A DNA stretch of 50,768 nucleotides from Bacteroidales bacterium UBA5833 (GCA_002433025.1 DJGZ01000072.1:1-50768), one strand, 5' to 3'; counted from the stretch's first letter, positions 27,537-37,191 are shown. The notes: generated by a model from the sequence alone, not told the origin. Numbers and translations: made by a program.

Positions 27537-29002
27537 TCTTTGCGGGTGCCCTTCCTGACTATTTCAACGGCTGCCGCCATGCCCGGCGCTGAACTTCTCC
27601 TGATAAATACCAGAAACCAGGCAAGCATCAGGGCGGTAAACAAGAAGCCTGTAATAAGACCTGTATTCAGTGGCAATTGCAGGCCTTCGGGAGCAACAAG
27701 AATATAGGAAGAGATGACCGCCGTCATAAAAACAGCGGGGATCAGTGTAATTACAAAGGCCTTTTTCTCGTTCACCAGGTAAATGGTTATTGCCCACAAC
27801 ACTATGGTTGCCAGTGTTTGATTCGACCAGGCCATATACCGCCATATAATGGCAAAGTCAATCTGAGTAATAACAAAGCCTGCAGCAAACAGGGGAACGG
27901 TTACCATAAGTCTGTTTTTAACAGGTCCCTGGGCAAATTTCAGAAAATCAGCGATAATCAGCCTGGCGCTTCTGAATGCTGTATCGCCGCTGGTAATGGG
28001 CGCGGCCACCACCCCGAGCAGGGCAAGGATACCGCCGGTTTTGCCGAGCAGGGAATTCGATATTTCATTCACCACCCAGGCCGCATTGCCTTTATGTGCT
28101 GCCATCACTGTATTCAGTTGTTCCGGTCCGCCGAAAAATGCCATCCCGGCGGCCGCCCATATCAACGCTACAATGCCTTCGGCCACCATGGCGCCATAGA
28201 ATACCCTGCGGCCGAGTTTCTCATTGGTAATGCACCTGGCCATCAGCGGCGATTGTGTTGAATGAAAACCCGAAATGGCCCCGCAGGCGATGGTGATAAA
28301 AAGCATCGGAAATACGGGAAACTTACCCGGCTCACTGTGCATATTTACAAAGCCAAAAGGAATTGCTTCGGGAATTTTATACCCTCCTGCCAGTAAACCC
28401 GCGAGAATACCCACAGCCATAAACAACAGCGATATACCGAAAACCGGGTAAACCTTCCCGATAATCTTATCCACAGGCAGCATGGTGGCCAGTACATAAT
28501 AAATAAAAATCAGGGCCGTCCAGACGGGAAGGCCGAAAGCTGCCAACCCGTTGAGTATACCGGCAGGCCCCACCACAAAAACAGCACCCACCAGCAGCAT
28601 CAGCAATACGGTGAATATCCGCATAAACTGCCTGAAACCGTTGCCCAGGTACAAACCTACAATTTCAGGGATGCTTTTTCCACCATGTCTGACAGATAAC
28701 ATACCGGAGAAATAATCATGCACTGCGCCGGCAAAAATGCAACCGAATACAATCCAGAAAAAAGCGACCGGGCCCCACATGGCACCGGCAACCGCCCCAA
28801 AAATCGGCCCCAGTCCGGCAATATTCAGAAACTGTATCAGAAATATCCTCCCCCACTTCATCGGTACATAATCCACGCCATCCTGCATACTAATTGCAGG
28901 AGTGGCACGCCCGGCATCTGCCCCGAAGATTTTTTCAACCAACCATCCGTAGAGAAAATATCCCGCGATCAGTGCGGCAATTGATAAAAGAAAGCTAATC
29001 AT
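27530..29002 (-). CDS. cstA: Carbon starvation protein CstA-family transporter
   Basis: 490 aa polytopic membrane protein with about 13 hydrophobic segments. Conserved blocks are DGVDYVPMKWGRIFLIQF, NIAGLGPIFGAVAG, GAVHDYFSG, ISGFHSTQSPLMARC and the late SGDTAFRSARLIIAD. CstA-type proteins import pyruvate or peptides when carbon is scarce. This is the short form of about 490 aa rather than the 700-residue E. coli form. It ends convergent with trmD, overlapping it by 7 bases. Confidence 0.93.
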   Translation of the reverse strand: MISFLLSIAALIAGYFLYGWLVEKIFGADAGRATPAISMQDGVDYVPMKWGRIFLIQFLNIAGLGPIFGAVAGAMWGPVAFFWIVFGCIFAGAVHDYFSGMLSVRHGGKSIPEIVGLYLGNGFRQFMRIFTVLLMLLVGAVFVVGPAGILNGLAAFGLPVWTALIFIYYVLATMLPVDKIIGKVYPVFGISLLFMAVGILAGLLAGGYKIPEAIPFGFVNMHSEPGKFPVFPMLFITIACGAISGFHSTQSPLMARCITNEKLGRRVFYGAMVAEGIVALIWAAAGMAFFGGPEQLNTVMAAHKGNAAWVVNEISNSLLGKTGGILALLGVVAAPITSGDTAFRSARLIIADFLKFAQGPVKNRLMVTVPLFAAGFVITQIDFAIIWRYMAWSNQTLATIVLWAITIYLVNEKKAFVITLIPAVFMTAVISSYILVAPEGLQLPLNTGLITGFLFTALMLAWFLVFIRRSSAPGMAAAVEIVRKGTRKDQ

Positions 29003-29255
29003 GGCTCAACTGAATTTATATCTATTTTAGGGCGATGTAAAAGTATTACCTTTTAAAAAACAACGAAAATAATCCGGATAATTTATTTCAGGCTTCAGTT
29101 CTTATGGTCGGGTTCCCGGGCTGTGAATCCTTTTAAAAATGCAGCGTTTTCAATAGCTACATCAAAATCATTAATTCTGATACCTGCTTTCGTTCAGCCT
29201 TAAACACAGTTTCTTTCATTTCATCCAGTTACTGAAGATGCTCAATTCCGCTTTA

Positions 29256-29281
29256 TTACCCCCGGCTTGAGCCGGGGGTAA
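29256..29281. repeat. Perfect extragenic palindrome
   Basis: 12-bp arms TTACCCCCGGCT/AGCCGGGGGTAA around a 2-base centre. It sits in an 810-bp spacer (29003-29812) that holds three more GC-rich palindromes. The first 250 bases of that spacer show nothing else. Confidence 0.8.
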
Positions 29282-29300
29282 CAAGCTGCTGACAAAAACA

Positions 29301-29312
29301 GGGCTTCAGCCC
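29301..29312. repeat. Short palindrome GGGCTTCAGCCC
   Basis: 5-bp arms around TC, of the same GGCT...AGCC type as its neighbours at 29256 and 29439. Confidence 0.5.
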
Positions 29313-29388
29313 AAAAGGCGGCGAAAATTAATTTTCAGTCAGGTATTAGTAAAAGCCGGCAAGTCCTAAAGCCCCCTTGGTTTGACTT

Positions 29389-29416
29389 CTCCCGGCTTTT
29401 CGGCTAAAGCCGGGAG
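29389..29416. repeat. Inverted repeat CTCCCGGCTTT / AAAGCCGGGAG
   Basis: Perfect 11-bp arms around a 6-base loop. Third member of the palindrome cluster between cstA and rplS. Confidence 0.75.
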
Positions 29417-29436
29417 AGCCGGGGAGGCTGCTTTTT

Positions 29437-29454
29437 CCCCGGGCTGAAGCCCGG
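29437..29454. repeat. Palindrome CCGGGCTGAAGCCCGG
   Basis: 7-bp arms around GA. Fourth palindrome of the cluster; REP-like in spacing and base content. Confidence 0.65.
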
Positions 29455-29739
29455 AGTAAGGCAAACAGGATTGTCTTACTATTCATCAGAAATCTGACGC
29501 CTTGATCCGGAACTCGGCTCAACCAAAGCAAGCATAATGAGATTGAACTTTAACTAAAAAGCTACCGGGATAACAGAAAATATGCTATGCAGGTACCCAG
29601 GTCAAATCAACTCCAAAGATTTTGATGCACTTTGCTACAGATAGAATTATCACTAACGGGGCATTGCTTATTTTAAACACATAGAATAAGGAATTACCGT
29701 TAAGAGCCGAGGCTACTGTGAATTAAATTTTCATTGGGC

Positions 29740-29771
29740 TTGCATATTAAAAATAAATTGCCGTATATTTG
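29740..29771 (+). promoter_or_regulatory. rplS promoter
   Basis: TTG at 29740-29742 and TATATTTG at 29764-29771 with 21 bp between. The -7 ends 41 bases before the rplS ATG. Confidence 0.6.
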
Positions 29772-29812
29772 CACTCATTTTTGGAAAACGCAACAATTAA
29801 ATACCTAAGATA

Positions 29813-30169
29813 ATGAGCAAGAACGCATTAGTGAAGTTTGTCGAAGATACCTTCGTTCAGATAAAGGAATTCCCTGGCTTTAAAGCCGGCGATACCGTGA
29901 CCGTTCACTATAAAATCAAAGAAGGTGATAAGGAAAGGATTCAGCAGTTTCAGGGCGTGGTACTGCAACGTTCAGGCAGCGGAACCTCGGAAACATTCAC
30001 CGTTCGCAAAGTTTCCGGCAATACAGGAGTTGAAAGGATTTTTCCCATTGCATCACCTTTTATCGAAAAGATCGAGGTTAACAAACGCGGTGTAGTGCGC
30101 AGGGCTCGTATCTTCTACCTCCGCGAACTCAAAGGCAAAAAAGCCAGAATCAAAGAAAAAAGGGTTTAG
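29813..30169 (+). CDS. rplS: 50S ribosomal protein L19
   Basis: 118 aa. Typical L19 blocks are PGFKAGDTVTVHYKIKEGDKER, IQQFQGVVLQRSGSG, ETFTVRKVS, GVERIFPIASPFI and RRARIFYLRELKGKKARIKE. Located at the 30S-50S interface. Single-gene unit with its own promoter and terminator, detached from trmD. Confidence 0.98.
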   Translation: MSKNALVKFVEDTFVQIKEFPGFKAGDTVTVHYKIKEGDKERIQQFQGVVLQRSGSGTSETFTVRKVSGNTGVERIFPIASPFIEKIEVNKRGVVRRARIFYLRELKGKKARIKEKRV

Positions 30170-30194
30170 CATTGTTTTCATAAGTGTTGGATTA

Positions 30195-30224
30195 AGTCTG
30201 TCCCCAGGGGCAGACTTTTTTTTT
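30195..30224 (+). terminator. Rho-independent terminator after rplS
   Basis: Stem AGTCTG/CAGACT extended by CCC/GGG with one bulged T, then nine T. Confidence 0.85.
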
Positions 30225-30374
30225 ACATCTTAGTCAGGGGCAATACCGGTAAACCATTCTGTTTTTAAAAGATACAGGTTATCTTTACAGAAGTTATGTC
30301 AGGAATAAATGAATCAAACCTGCTGCATATTATCATATCATCTGCAAAAAGTAACTGATCCGGTTTATAACCGT

Positions 30375-32288
30375 ATGCTTTTGTATCTGAGCCGGGCACT
30401 TATCCTGCTGTTCACCGGTTTATTTCTTCCTTCTATGGCACAGGTGCAGCCCGACACCCTGAAATCCGCGCAAAAGAAATCCTCAGGAAACAGGAAAGAA
30501 AGCAACGGCATTACCGACAGCGCCGCATACCATAACCAGGCCATGCAGATTTCCCGTTCCAGGGACTTTTACGGCCGGCTCGAAAAGCGATCCGATACCA
30601 GTTATTTTCTGAAGAACCTTTATCCGCTGCTTTTCAGAAAACCACCCTCCGGACCTTCCGAAGCCATCATTAACCTTTCATCCAACCTTCCGTTCTCCGG
30701 TGACAAGGGCAAAATTATCCGCGACATTCGAATCCGCAAACTTCCTGTCTTCGGATCATCAATATATGACAGTCTGCCGGGCAATGAAACCCGCATACAG
30801 CGGATGCTGAACAAAACCCATTTCTATTCGCGTGATGCAGTAATCAGGCGATACCTGATGATAAAAAAAGGAGAAGCGCTCGATCCCGTGCTGCTTGCCG
30901 ACAACGAGAGGGTCATCCGCGACGCCTCAATATTCCAGGATGCCCGCTTCCTGGTTTCAGCAACACCCGGCAGCGACAGCGTTGATATTGTGCTGCTGGT
31001 TAAGGATGTTTTTCCTTTCGGGTTTGACCTGAAAGTGAATGAACCCGAACGAAGCCGGCTGCGTTTCTACAACAGGAATTTCCTGGGGCTGGGGCATCAG
31101 CCGGAACAATGGCTGGATATCGATCTGAAAGGCAGCCCGGTAATCATTTTAAGCCAGGGGGCATACAGGGTAAGGAATATCCGGAGCTCCTTCACCGATG
31201 CTTATGCGTACTGGCAAAGCAACCGTTTTCGCAAAGGCCTTGGCCTTGAGCTTTCCAGACCATTTATCACCCCCGAAACCAGGTTTGGAGGTGGATTAAA
31301 AACGGAGAAATTCAATACCCCCTACCTCCTTAATAACGAAGAATACATTGAATCTGCCGGCTATTCGCTGATTGATGTCTGGAGCGGATATGCAACCATT
31401 ATCGAACGGCCGCCGGGTGCCGATGCGAACCGGTTGCAGGCAGCTGTAACCGGCAGGTATTATGACCTAAAGTACTCCGGCCTGCCGGCTACGATTGATA
31501 CTGTCGCTGTTGCCCTGCATTCCGTTCAGCGTCTGACCGGTGAATTATGCCTGATCCGGAGCGGGTTTTACCTGAATAATATGGTATATGGATTTGGCAG
31601 GACCGAGGATATCCCCACAGGATATCATGCCGGACTGATCCTGGGGTATGAGCGCTCTGTCCTGGCAAAAGCGCCTTATGCCGCGCTGAGATTTTCCTCA
31701 GGAACCAGGCTTAATGGCACGGGATACCTGTTTTCGTCACTCTACCTTGGCGGGTACCTGGGAAAAGACGATTTCAGCAATGGCCTGGCAAATATTTCTT
31801 TCAGCTTTGTTTCAGCGTTAAGAAAAGCAGGCACCTTCAGGTTCCGTCATTTTGTAATTGCCGACCTCTTTTCAGGAATCAGGCGCACCAATCCTTTGAC
31901 GCTAAGCCTCAACAGAAAAGACATCACGGATACTTACCGTAAGTACGAAATTAACGGGCTTCACCGTGTTACGGCGCGCTACGAAATTGTCGCTTTTACC
32001 CCCTGGTACCTGCTCGGGTTCAGGTTTGCCGGGTTTGCATCCGGGGAACTGGGCATGATTGCCCCGGACATGAAACACTTAATGAAACAGGCTGTTTATC
32101 CTGCCATTGGTGCCGGGATCAGGATAAGAAATGAGAATCTGGTATTCTCCACTTTCCAGATCAGCCTGGTGTGGCATGCGCGACCCTTAAACGGATCCGG
32201 GGGCTGGACTTTCGAACTTGAAGAACCCGATCAGGCCGGTTTCAACCGCTTCGGTATCAGTCCACCTGATTTCATGGAATTTCGTTGA
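30375..32288 (+). CDS. BamA/Omp85-like outer-membrane beta-barrel protein
   Basis: 637 aa from the ATG at 30375, which begins a signal peptide (MLLYLSRALILLFTGLFL, cleavage near AQ). Residues about 95-215 contain POTRA-like pieces: GKIIRDIRIRKLPVFG, and GEALDPVLLADNERVIRD followed by a VDIVLLVKDVFPF strand. The remainder is a long beta-barrel rich in alternating aromatic strands. The layout fits an Omp85-superfamily member of the kind Bacteroidota carry beyond BamA itself. It has fewer POTRA domains than true BamA, so a specialised or accessory role is likelier. Confidence 0.72.
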   Translation: MLLYLSRALILLFTGLFLPSMAQVQPDTLKSAQKKSSGNRKESNGITDSAAYHNQAMQISRSRDFYGRLEKRSDTSYFLKNLYPLLFRKPPSGPSEAIINLSSNLPFSGDKGKIIRDIRIRKLPVFGSSIYDSLPGNETRIQRMLNKTHFYSRDAVIRRYLMIKKGEALDPVLLADNERVIRDASIFQDARFLVSATPGSDSVDIVLLVKDVFPFGFDLKVNEPERSRLRFYNRNFLGLGHQPEQWLDIDLKGSPVIILSQGAYRVRNIRSSFTDAYAYWQSNRFRKGLGLELSRPFITPETRFGGGLKTEKFNTPYLLNNEEYIESAGYSLIDVWSGYATIIERPPGADANRLQAAVTGRYYDLKYSGLPATIDTVAVALHSVQRLTGELCLIRSGFYLNNMVYGFGRTEDIPTGYHAGLILGYERSVLAKAPYAALRFSSGTRLNGTGYLFSSLYLGGYLGKDDFSNGLANISFSFVSALRKAGTFRFRHFVIADLFSGIRRTNPLTLSLNRKDITDTYRKYEINGLHRVTARYEIVAFTPWYLLGFRFAGFASGELGMIAPDMKHLMKQAVYPAIGAGIRIRNENLVFSTFQISLVWHARPLNGSGGWTFELEEPDQAGFNRFGISPPDFMEFR

Positions 32289-32349
32289 AAGTTAAAGGCC
32301 TTTCTGACAATCAAAAGGTCATTGAGATAATTGTTTTCCGGTATCCGTT

Positions 32350-32805
32350 TTAAAAAATATCCAGTATCTCAAACTTTCGCCCGTTAAACTCAAACTGATC
32401 ACCGGCTTTTTTGCCCTGTACCGCTCTGGCAAAAGGAACCGCCGGGGAAATCGCATAATATTCGCTGCCGTCGTCAAGCCTGATTCTGCCGATACCGATC
32501 GAAACAAACACTTTCTGCATACCGGTGATTACCACTGCCCCGAATCCTGCATATTCGCATGCCCGGGAAAGATCAATCTTGTCGAGCAACACGATCTCCT
32601 CCCTAATTTTTATCAGTTGCTGGGCCAGCATATCGCGCCTCGAAGACAATTGCTCCCTGTAGGAATCGTACCGGTCCTTGGGCTGTCCGTACTCATTGGC
32701 ACTCTGCTGAGCTTCGCGTACAGCCGCCATCAGGTTGGCTTCCGCCTCCGTCTTGATCTTTTTGCAGACTGAGGCGATGTTCCGTTTCAGGAGGAGTTTA
32801 TCCAT
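32350..32805 (-). CDS. GreA/GreB-like transcription factor
   Basis: 151 aa. The N-terminal coiled-coil (about 1-72) is followed by an FKBP-like C-terminal domain: VSIGIGRIRLDDGSEYYAIS, then PFARAVQGKKAGDQFEFNGR. These C-terminal blocks match GreA/GreB family cores. The coiled-coil lacks an obvious canonical acidic tip, so it may bind RNA polymerase in the secondary channel without standard cleavage-stimulating activity. The start ATG gives a Lys-rich N-terminus, MDKLLLKRN. Confidence 0.78.
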   Translation of the reverse strand: MDKLLLKRNIASVCKKIKTEAEANLMAAVREAQQSANEYGQPKDRYDSYREQLSSRRDMLAQQLIKIREEIVLLDKIDLSRACEYAGFGAVVITGMQKVFVSIGIGRIRLDDGSEYYAISPAVPFARAVQGKKAGDQFEFNGRKFEILDIF

Positions 32806-33281
32806 TATTTTGCCCCGACAATTAAATGCAATGCATTATAAAACAATTATTTACTTGAAGAGCTTAACATACCCGGCACTTCCGCAGCTGTCCGGTCATC
32901 CGGATACTATACCGGCTAAAAAAATGAGTTGTTGCGACTTATGGCCCTATCAGGCTGATCATACTAACGAAGAAGCAGCATAAGCGTCAATTTCCCAACA
33001 AGATTTTGCCCATTGTGTAAATATATATATAATCCGGTTCAAAATCCAATTATATACATAACTTTTGTAAGGGGTAAAGCACAAAACTCAGTGCTTCAAA
33101 AACAAATATCTCTTTTCCTGGACTTCAGGAATGAATTCCGGGAAGAGTTTTAACCGGAAGGACGCCTGTGACCAAAGAAAAGCAAAACGCAGGGCTCCTC
33201 AATTCACGTGCCGGCCCCGCCCGGTATTGCATTAGATACAATCGCAGCGAATCTGAGCCCTGACCTTTCGCAGGAATAAAC
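32806..33281. other. Spacer with possible structured RNA or degenerate repeat
   Basis: About 475 bp without a supported gene. Hairpins: AAGCAC/GTGCTT near 33076-33097; CTCTTTTCCTGG facing CCGGGAAGAG across about 33110-33150; and a 12-bp imperfect helix AGGACGCCTGTG / CGCAGGGCTCCT near 33159-33200 (one G-T pair and a 2x2 internal loop). No terminator follows. A 50-codon frame from the ATG at 32831 has no support. Confidence 0.35.
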
Positions 33282-33289
33282 TAATTTTG
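33282..33289 (+). promoter_or_regulatory. -7 element of the DUF5063 gene
   Basis: TAATTTTG matches TAnnTTTG, 18 bases before the ATG at 33308. It contains an in-frame TTG that could be mistaken for a start. Confidence 0.5.
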
Positions 33290-33307
33290 CACCTTAAACT
33301 ATACCCT

Positions 33308-33823
33308 ATGAATGCACATTCCAACGATCCGGTTTACAGCAAGCAGGTGATTGAAATGCTTACCGTTGCAAACGAGTATTGTCTGTTTATGGAAAAATGC
33401 GATGACTACCCGAAAGAGGATATTCTAAGCTATTGCCGGCATATTCTTCCGTTGATATACCTTAAAGGTTCACTGGTAAAACCACTTACACCGACCGAGC
33501 CGGACGATGCTGAACGCTTTGTTACCGAAGAAAGCTGGGAAAGCCTGTTCAACGCGCTGCGCAACAAATTTTACCCCGACGACCATTTCTGGATGTGCCA
33601 GGATCCGCTTGACGAGAATACCGAGATCGAAAAAAACAGCCTGGCCGAGCATCTGGCAGATATTTACCAGGATATGAAAGATTTCGTGATGCTCTATCAG
33701 AAAAACCGGCATTCAGCCCGCGAAAATGCCATCGCAGGCATTGCCTCCTACTTCAGGGATCATTATGGCCCGGCCATCACCAGATCACTTTTTGCCCTTC
33801 ACCAACTCGAAACCCGTGAATAA
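33308..33823 (+). CDS. DUF5063 domain protein
   Basis: 171 aa from the ATG at 33308. Soluble, helical and acidic. The pattern FMEKCDDYPKEDILSYCRHILP, LIYLKGSLV and FVTEESWESLFNALR is that of DUF5063, a Bacteroidota family with no known function. Cys residues at the two helix positions are not arranged as a metal site. It stands alone ahead of the feo operon, 117 bp away. Confidence 0.8.
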   Translation: MNAHSNDPVYSKQVIEMLTVANEYCLFMEKCDDYPKEDILSYCRHILPLIYLKGSLVKPLTPTEPDDAERFVTEESWESLFNALRNKFYPDDHFWMCQDPLDENTEIEKNSLAEHLADIYQDMKDFVMLYQKNRHSARENAIAGIASYFRDHYGPAITRSLFALHQLETRE

Positions 33824-33900
33824 AACCATTAATATAACGATCATTTGTTCATTACAGGTATTTATTTCCCCCTGATGCTGCCGGAAACAGAAAAATCAGA

Positions 33901-33908
33901 TATTTTTG
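33901..33908 (+). promoter_or_regulatory. feoAB -7 element
   Basis: TATTTTTG matches TAnnTTTG, 32 bases before the TTG start. No Fur-like palindrome was recognised between it and the start. Confidence 0.5.
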
Positions 33909-33940
33909 CGGTAATTTAAAATGTTTCTAAATAAGAAGTC

Positions 33941-36457
33941 TTGACACTTGCAGATCTCTCACCGGGCGAAAAGGGTGTAATCACCAAAGTTAAGGGACAC
34001 GGTGCATTCCGCAAACGTATCCTGGAGATGGGTTTTATCTCCGGAAAGCAGGTCGGGGTAATTCAGCGGGCGCCCCTGATGGACCCTGTTGAATATAATG
34101 TGATGGGTTACAATGTAACCCTGCGCAACAGCGAAGCCAGGCTGATAGAAATTATCACTGAACCCGAAACCATTGAAGAGCAACAACTTCATTCGAATGG
34201 CTCGATGGAAGGCGACCTGATCAATATCGCCAGAAACAAAGGGAAAATTATCAATGTTGCCCTGGTCGGTAATCCGAATTCCGGCAAAACCACCCTTTTC
34301 AACTACGCCTCCGGATCGCGGGAACGGGTGGGGAATTACTCGGGGGTTACCGTGGATGCCAAAGAAGCGAAATTCCGCAAAGGCGATTATACTTTTGTTG
34401 TTACCGACCTGCCCGGCACTTATTCCATCAGTGCATACAGTCCTGAAGAGCTCTATGTAAGAGACCACATCACCGAGTCATTCCCCGATGTTGTAGTCAA
34501 TATCATCGACAGTTCCAACCTTGAACGTAACCTTTACCTTACCACCCAGCTGATCGATATGGACATCCGGATGGTGGGTGTACTGAACATGTACGACGAG
34601 TTGGAAAATGGAGGCAACAAACTGGATTACAATCAGCTTGGAAGACTGCTGGGCATTCCGTTTGTACCCACGGTGGGTTCAAAAGGCAAAGGCATTGACG
34701 AGCTTTTCCAGAAAATCATTGATGTTTACGAAGACCGCGACACAACGCGCAGGCACATCCATATCAATTACGGAACCATTATTGAGCAGGCCATCTCGCA
34801 TATACAGTCGAAACTCAGGCAGCCGGGGAATTTCCATCTGCTCGACAAGGTTTCTTCGCGTTTCATTGCCATCAAACTGATCGAGAAAGACAGGGCCACC
34901 GAAGTGCTCATCGAACAGCTCGGGAATTTCGCAGAAATCATCGAAGCGGTTGATCAACAGATTACCCGGGTCGAAAATGAGCTCAATCAGGATACAGAAA
35001 GCCTGATTGCAGATGCCAAATACGGGTTTATCGCCGGGGCGCTGCGCGAAACATTTTCGGCAAATCCGGTAGTGCAGCGGAAGAAGAGCGAGGTGGTCGA
35101 CACCATCATCACGCACAAACTCTGGGGGATTCCTATATTTATCTTTCTGATGTACCTGACATTTTACGGAACCTTCAAGCTGGGACAGTATCCCATGGAG
35201 TGGATTGAAAGTTTGGTGGAGGTAACCTCAGCATGGCTCGAAACCGGATTGCCCGACGGAATGCTGAAAGACCTGTTTATCCAGGGGATTGTGGGCGGTG
35301 TTGGAGGCGTGATTATCTTTCTGCCCAACATCCTGTTGCTTTATCTCTTTATTTCACTGATGGAGGATACCGGCTATATGGCCAGGGCCGTGTTCATCAT
35401 GGATAAGATCATGCACCGCATCGGCCTGCACGGCAAATCGTTTATCCCTCTGCTGATGGGCTTTGGCTGCAATGTGCCGGCCATACTCTCCACCCGTATC
35501 ATCGAGAGCCGCCGCGACCGCCTGATTACCATGCTGATCAACCCCTTTATGTCATGCAGCGCACGGCTACCCGTTTACATCCTGTTTATCAGCGCCTTCT
35601 TTGTCAGTCACCAGGGAACCATCCTGTTTTCGATGTATGCCATAGGGGTATTGCTGGCGATCGGCTCTGCCCTGCTGTTCAAGAAAGCCATCTTCAAGCA
35701 GCCCGACATGCCCTTTGTGATGGAGCTGCCCCCTTACCGAACCCCTACCCTTCGCACTATACTGAAACACATGTGGAGCCGGGCCGAACAGTACCTGCGC
35801 AAAATCGGCGGGGTGATTCTGGTGGCTTCCATCATCATATGGGCGCTGGGGTATTTCCCCCGCGAAACAGCCGAAGACCACACTTATGACGTACGCGTCA
35901 CCACCATCCGCGACCAGTACTCAAAGCAGATCCTTCAGACTCAGCATCCGGGCGAAGTAATTGCCCGGCTGCAGGCTGAAGAAGAAACGGAGGTGAATCA
36001 GGTGCTGAATGAAAAGGAGAGCAACCGTCAACTGAACTCCTATATCGGCCGTCTCGGGCATTTCATCGAACCGGTAATGCGTCCGCTGGGCTTCGACTGG
36101 AAAATGAGCGTTGCCCTGCTTACCGGCGTTGCCGCGAAAGAAATTACCGTTGGCACACTGGGTGTACTCTACCAGGCCGGCGACGATACAGACGAACATT
36201 CCGCCTCCCTTATCACCAAGATACAGCAACAGACCTATCACGATGGTCCGCGTAAGGGTGAAAAAGTTTTCACGCCCCTAGTGGCTTTCAGTTTTATGCT
36301 GTTTATCCTGATCTATTTCCCCTGCGTAGCCGTGGTGGCTGCAATTAAAAAAGAATCCGGAAACTGGCGCTGGGCACTGTTTATCGTTGTTTACACCACC
36401 GGGCTGGCTTACCTTGCCTCACTGGCGGTCTTCCAGGTTGGCAGCCTGTTGCTTTAA
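33941..36457 (+). CDS. feoB: Fused FeoA-FeoB ferrous iron transporter
   Basis: 838 aa. Residues 1-75 are a FeoA SH3-like domain (LADLSPGEKGVITKVKG). A linker leads to the G domain: G1 GNPNSGKTT at 110-118, G3 DLPG at 156-159 and G4 NMYD at 216-219. The membrane part has Gate motifs (GFGCNVPAIL) and ends in several helices. It imports Fe2+ across the inner membrane. TTG is the start: an in-frame stop lies two codons upstream of it, and it places the conserved FeoA N-terminus correctly. The M50-like gene follows after 4 bases, and the Cys-rich partner comes next. Confidence 0.96.
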   Translation: MTLADLSPGEKGVITKVKGHGAFRKRILEMGFISGKQVGVIQRAPLMDPVEYNVMGYNVTLRNSEARLIEIITEPETIEEQQLHSNGSMEGDLINIARNKGKIINVALVGNPNSGKTTLFNYASGSRERVGNYSGVTVDAKEAKFRKGDYTFVVTDLPGTYSISAYSPEELYVRDHITESFPDVVVNIIDSSNLERNLYLTTQLIDMDIRMVGVLNMYDELENGGNKLDYNQLGRLLGIPFVPTVGSKGKGIDELFQKIIDVYEDRDTTRRHIHINYGTIIEQAISHIQSKLRQPGNFHLLDKVSSRFIAIKLIEKDRATEVLIEQLGNFAEIIEAVDQQITRVENELNQDTESLIADAKYGFIAGALRETFSANPVVQRKKSEVVDTIITHKLWGIPIFIFLMYLTFYGTFKLGQYPMEWIESLVEVTSAWLETGLPDGMLKDLFIQGIVGGVGGVIIFLPNILLLYLFISLMEDTGYMARAVFIMDKIMHRIGLHGKSFIPLLMGFGCNVPAILSTRIIESRRDRLITMLINPFMSCSARLPVYILFISAFFVSHQGTILFSMYAIGVLLAIGSALLFKKAIFKQPDMPFVMELPPYRTPTLRTILKHMWSRAEQYLRKIGGVILVASIIIWALGYFPRETAEDHTYDVRVTTIRDQYSKQILQTQHPGEVIARLQAEEETEVNQVLNEKESNRQLNSYIGRLGHFIEPVMRPLGFDWKMSVALLTGVAAKEITVGTLGVLYQAGDDTDEHSASLITKIQQQTYHDGPRKGEKVFTPLVAFSFMLFILIYFPCVAVVAAIKKESGNWRWALFIVVYTTGLAYLASLAVFQVGSLLL

Positions 36458-36461
36458 CCCT

Positions 36462-37160
36462 ATGAAAGCATTTCTGCTGCAACTCAATGAAGCACAGGTG
36501 TTTTATGCTACCCTGCTGCTGGCGGTCATCCTGATCAGGATACCGCTCATCGGGGTTTATTTCAGGACCGTCAACACCCTTTTTCATGAAAACGGACATG
36601 CGCTGGCAGCCATACTGCTCAACGGAGAAGTAACCCGCATTGAATTAAAAAATGACACATCCGGCACCGCACTCACAAAAACACCCTCTGCAATCAGGGC
36701 CATGCTGGTCGCCTTTTCGGGATACCCTTTTGCCACCCTCTGCGCAGCCCTCTTTTTCTGGCTATCGGTTAACGGTTATGAAAAAGCCGGCTTGCTGATC
36801 CTGATTTCACTGGCATTGATTAACCTCATCCTCTTTGTCAGAAATACCTACGGGATAATATGGCTGCTCACCTTTTCAGGGATAATCCTGCTGGTAAACT
36901 GGCTGAACCTGCCATTGCTGACAAAAATATTCTTTCTGGTAATCAGCCAGATTGTATTTGCCGAAGCTATCATCTCCACCCTGGTTGTATTTTACCTGGG
37001 CCTCACCAGACCAAGGAAAGCCGGGGATGTTACCATCCTAGCCCGCCTCAGTCATATCCCCGCTGCCTTCTGGGCAATCCTGATTACAGGCATCGGGGCA
37101 GGCATCGCCTGGTTCGTGATGCTGCGCTTTTTCCCGCCGCCGGCTCAACTTTTTTTCTGA
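36462..37160 (+). CDS. M50-like membrane metalloprotease in the feo operon
   Basis: 232 aa, mostly hydrophobic with about six membrane segments. HENGH at 42-46 is an HExxH zinc motif in the second helix region, as in M50B-type peptidases. The second M50 signature (NxxPxxxxDGG) is not visible, so proteolytic activity is uncertain. The ATG lies 4 bases after the feoB stop, so translation is probably coupled to it. An in-frame extension into feoB exists but was rejected. Confidence 0.75.
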   Translation: MKAFLLQLNEAQVFYATLLLAVILIRIPLIGVYFRTVNTLFHENGHALAAILLNGEVTRIELKNDTSGTALTKTPSAIRAMLVAFSGYPFATLCAALFFWLSVNGYEKAGLLILISLALINLILFVRNTYGIIWLLTFSGIILLVNWLNLPLLTKIFFLVISQIVFAEAIISTLVVFYLGLTRPRKAGDVTILARLSHIPAAFWAILITGIGAGIAWFVMLRFFPPPAQLFF

Positions 37161-37191
37161 TTTCATGTTGAATATAAACAGACACTGATCT

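Noticed and set aside
29256..29454. CRISPR repeats
   Set aside because: Palindromes differ in sequence and spacing; no repeated spacer-repeat order and no cas genes.
29346..29531. Small minus-strand frame in the palindrome cluster
   Set aside because: Made of palindromic repeat sequence; no start context or family.
32831..32983. Possible 50-codon gene
   Set aside because: No promoter, no homology that I recognise, weak codon pattern.
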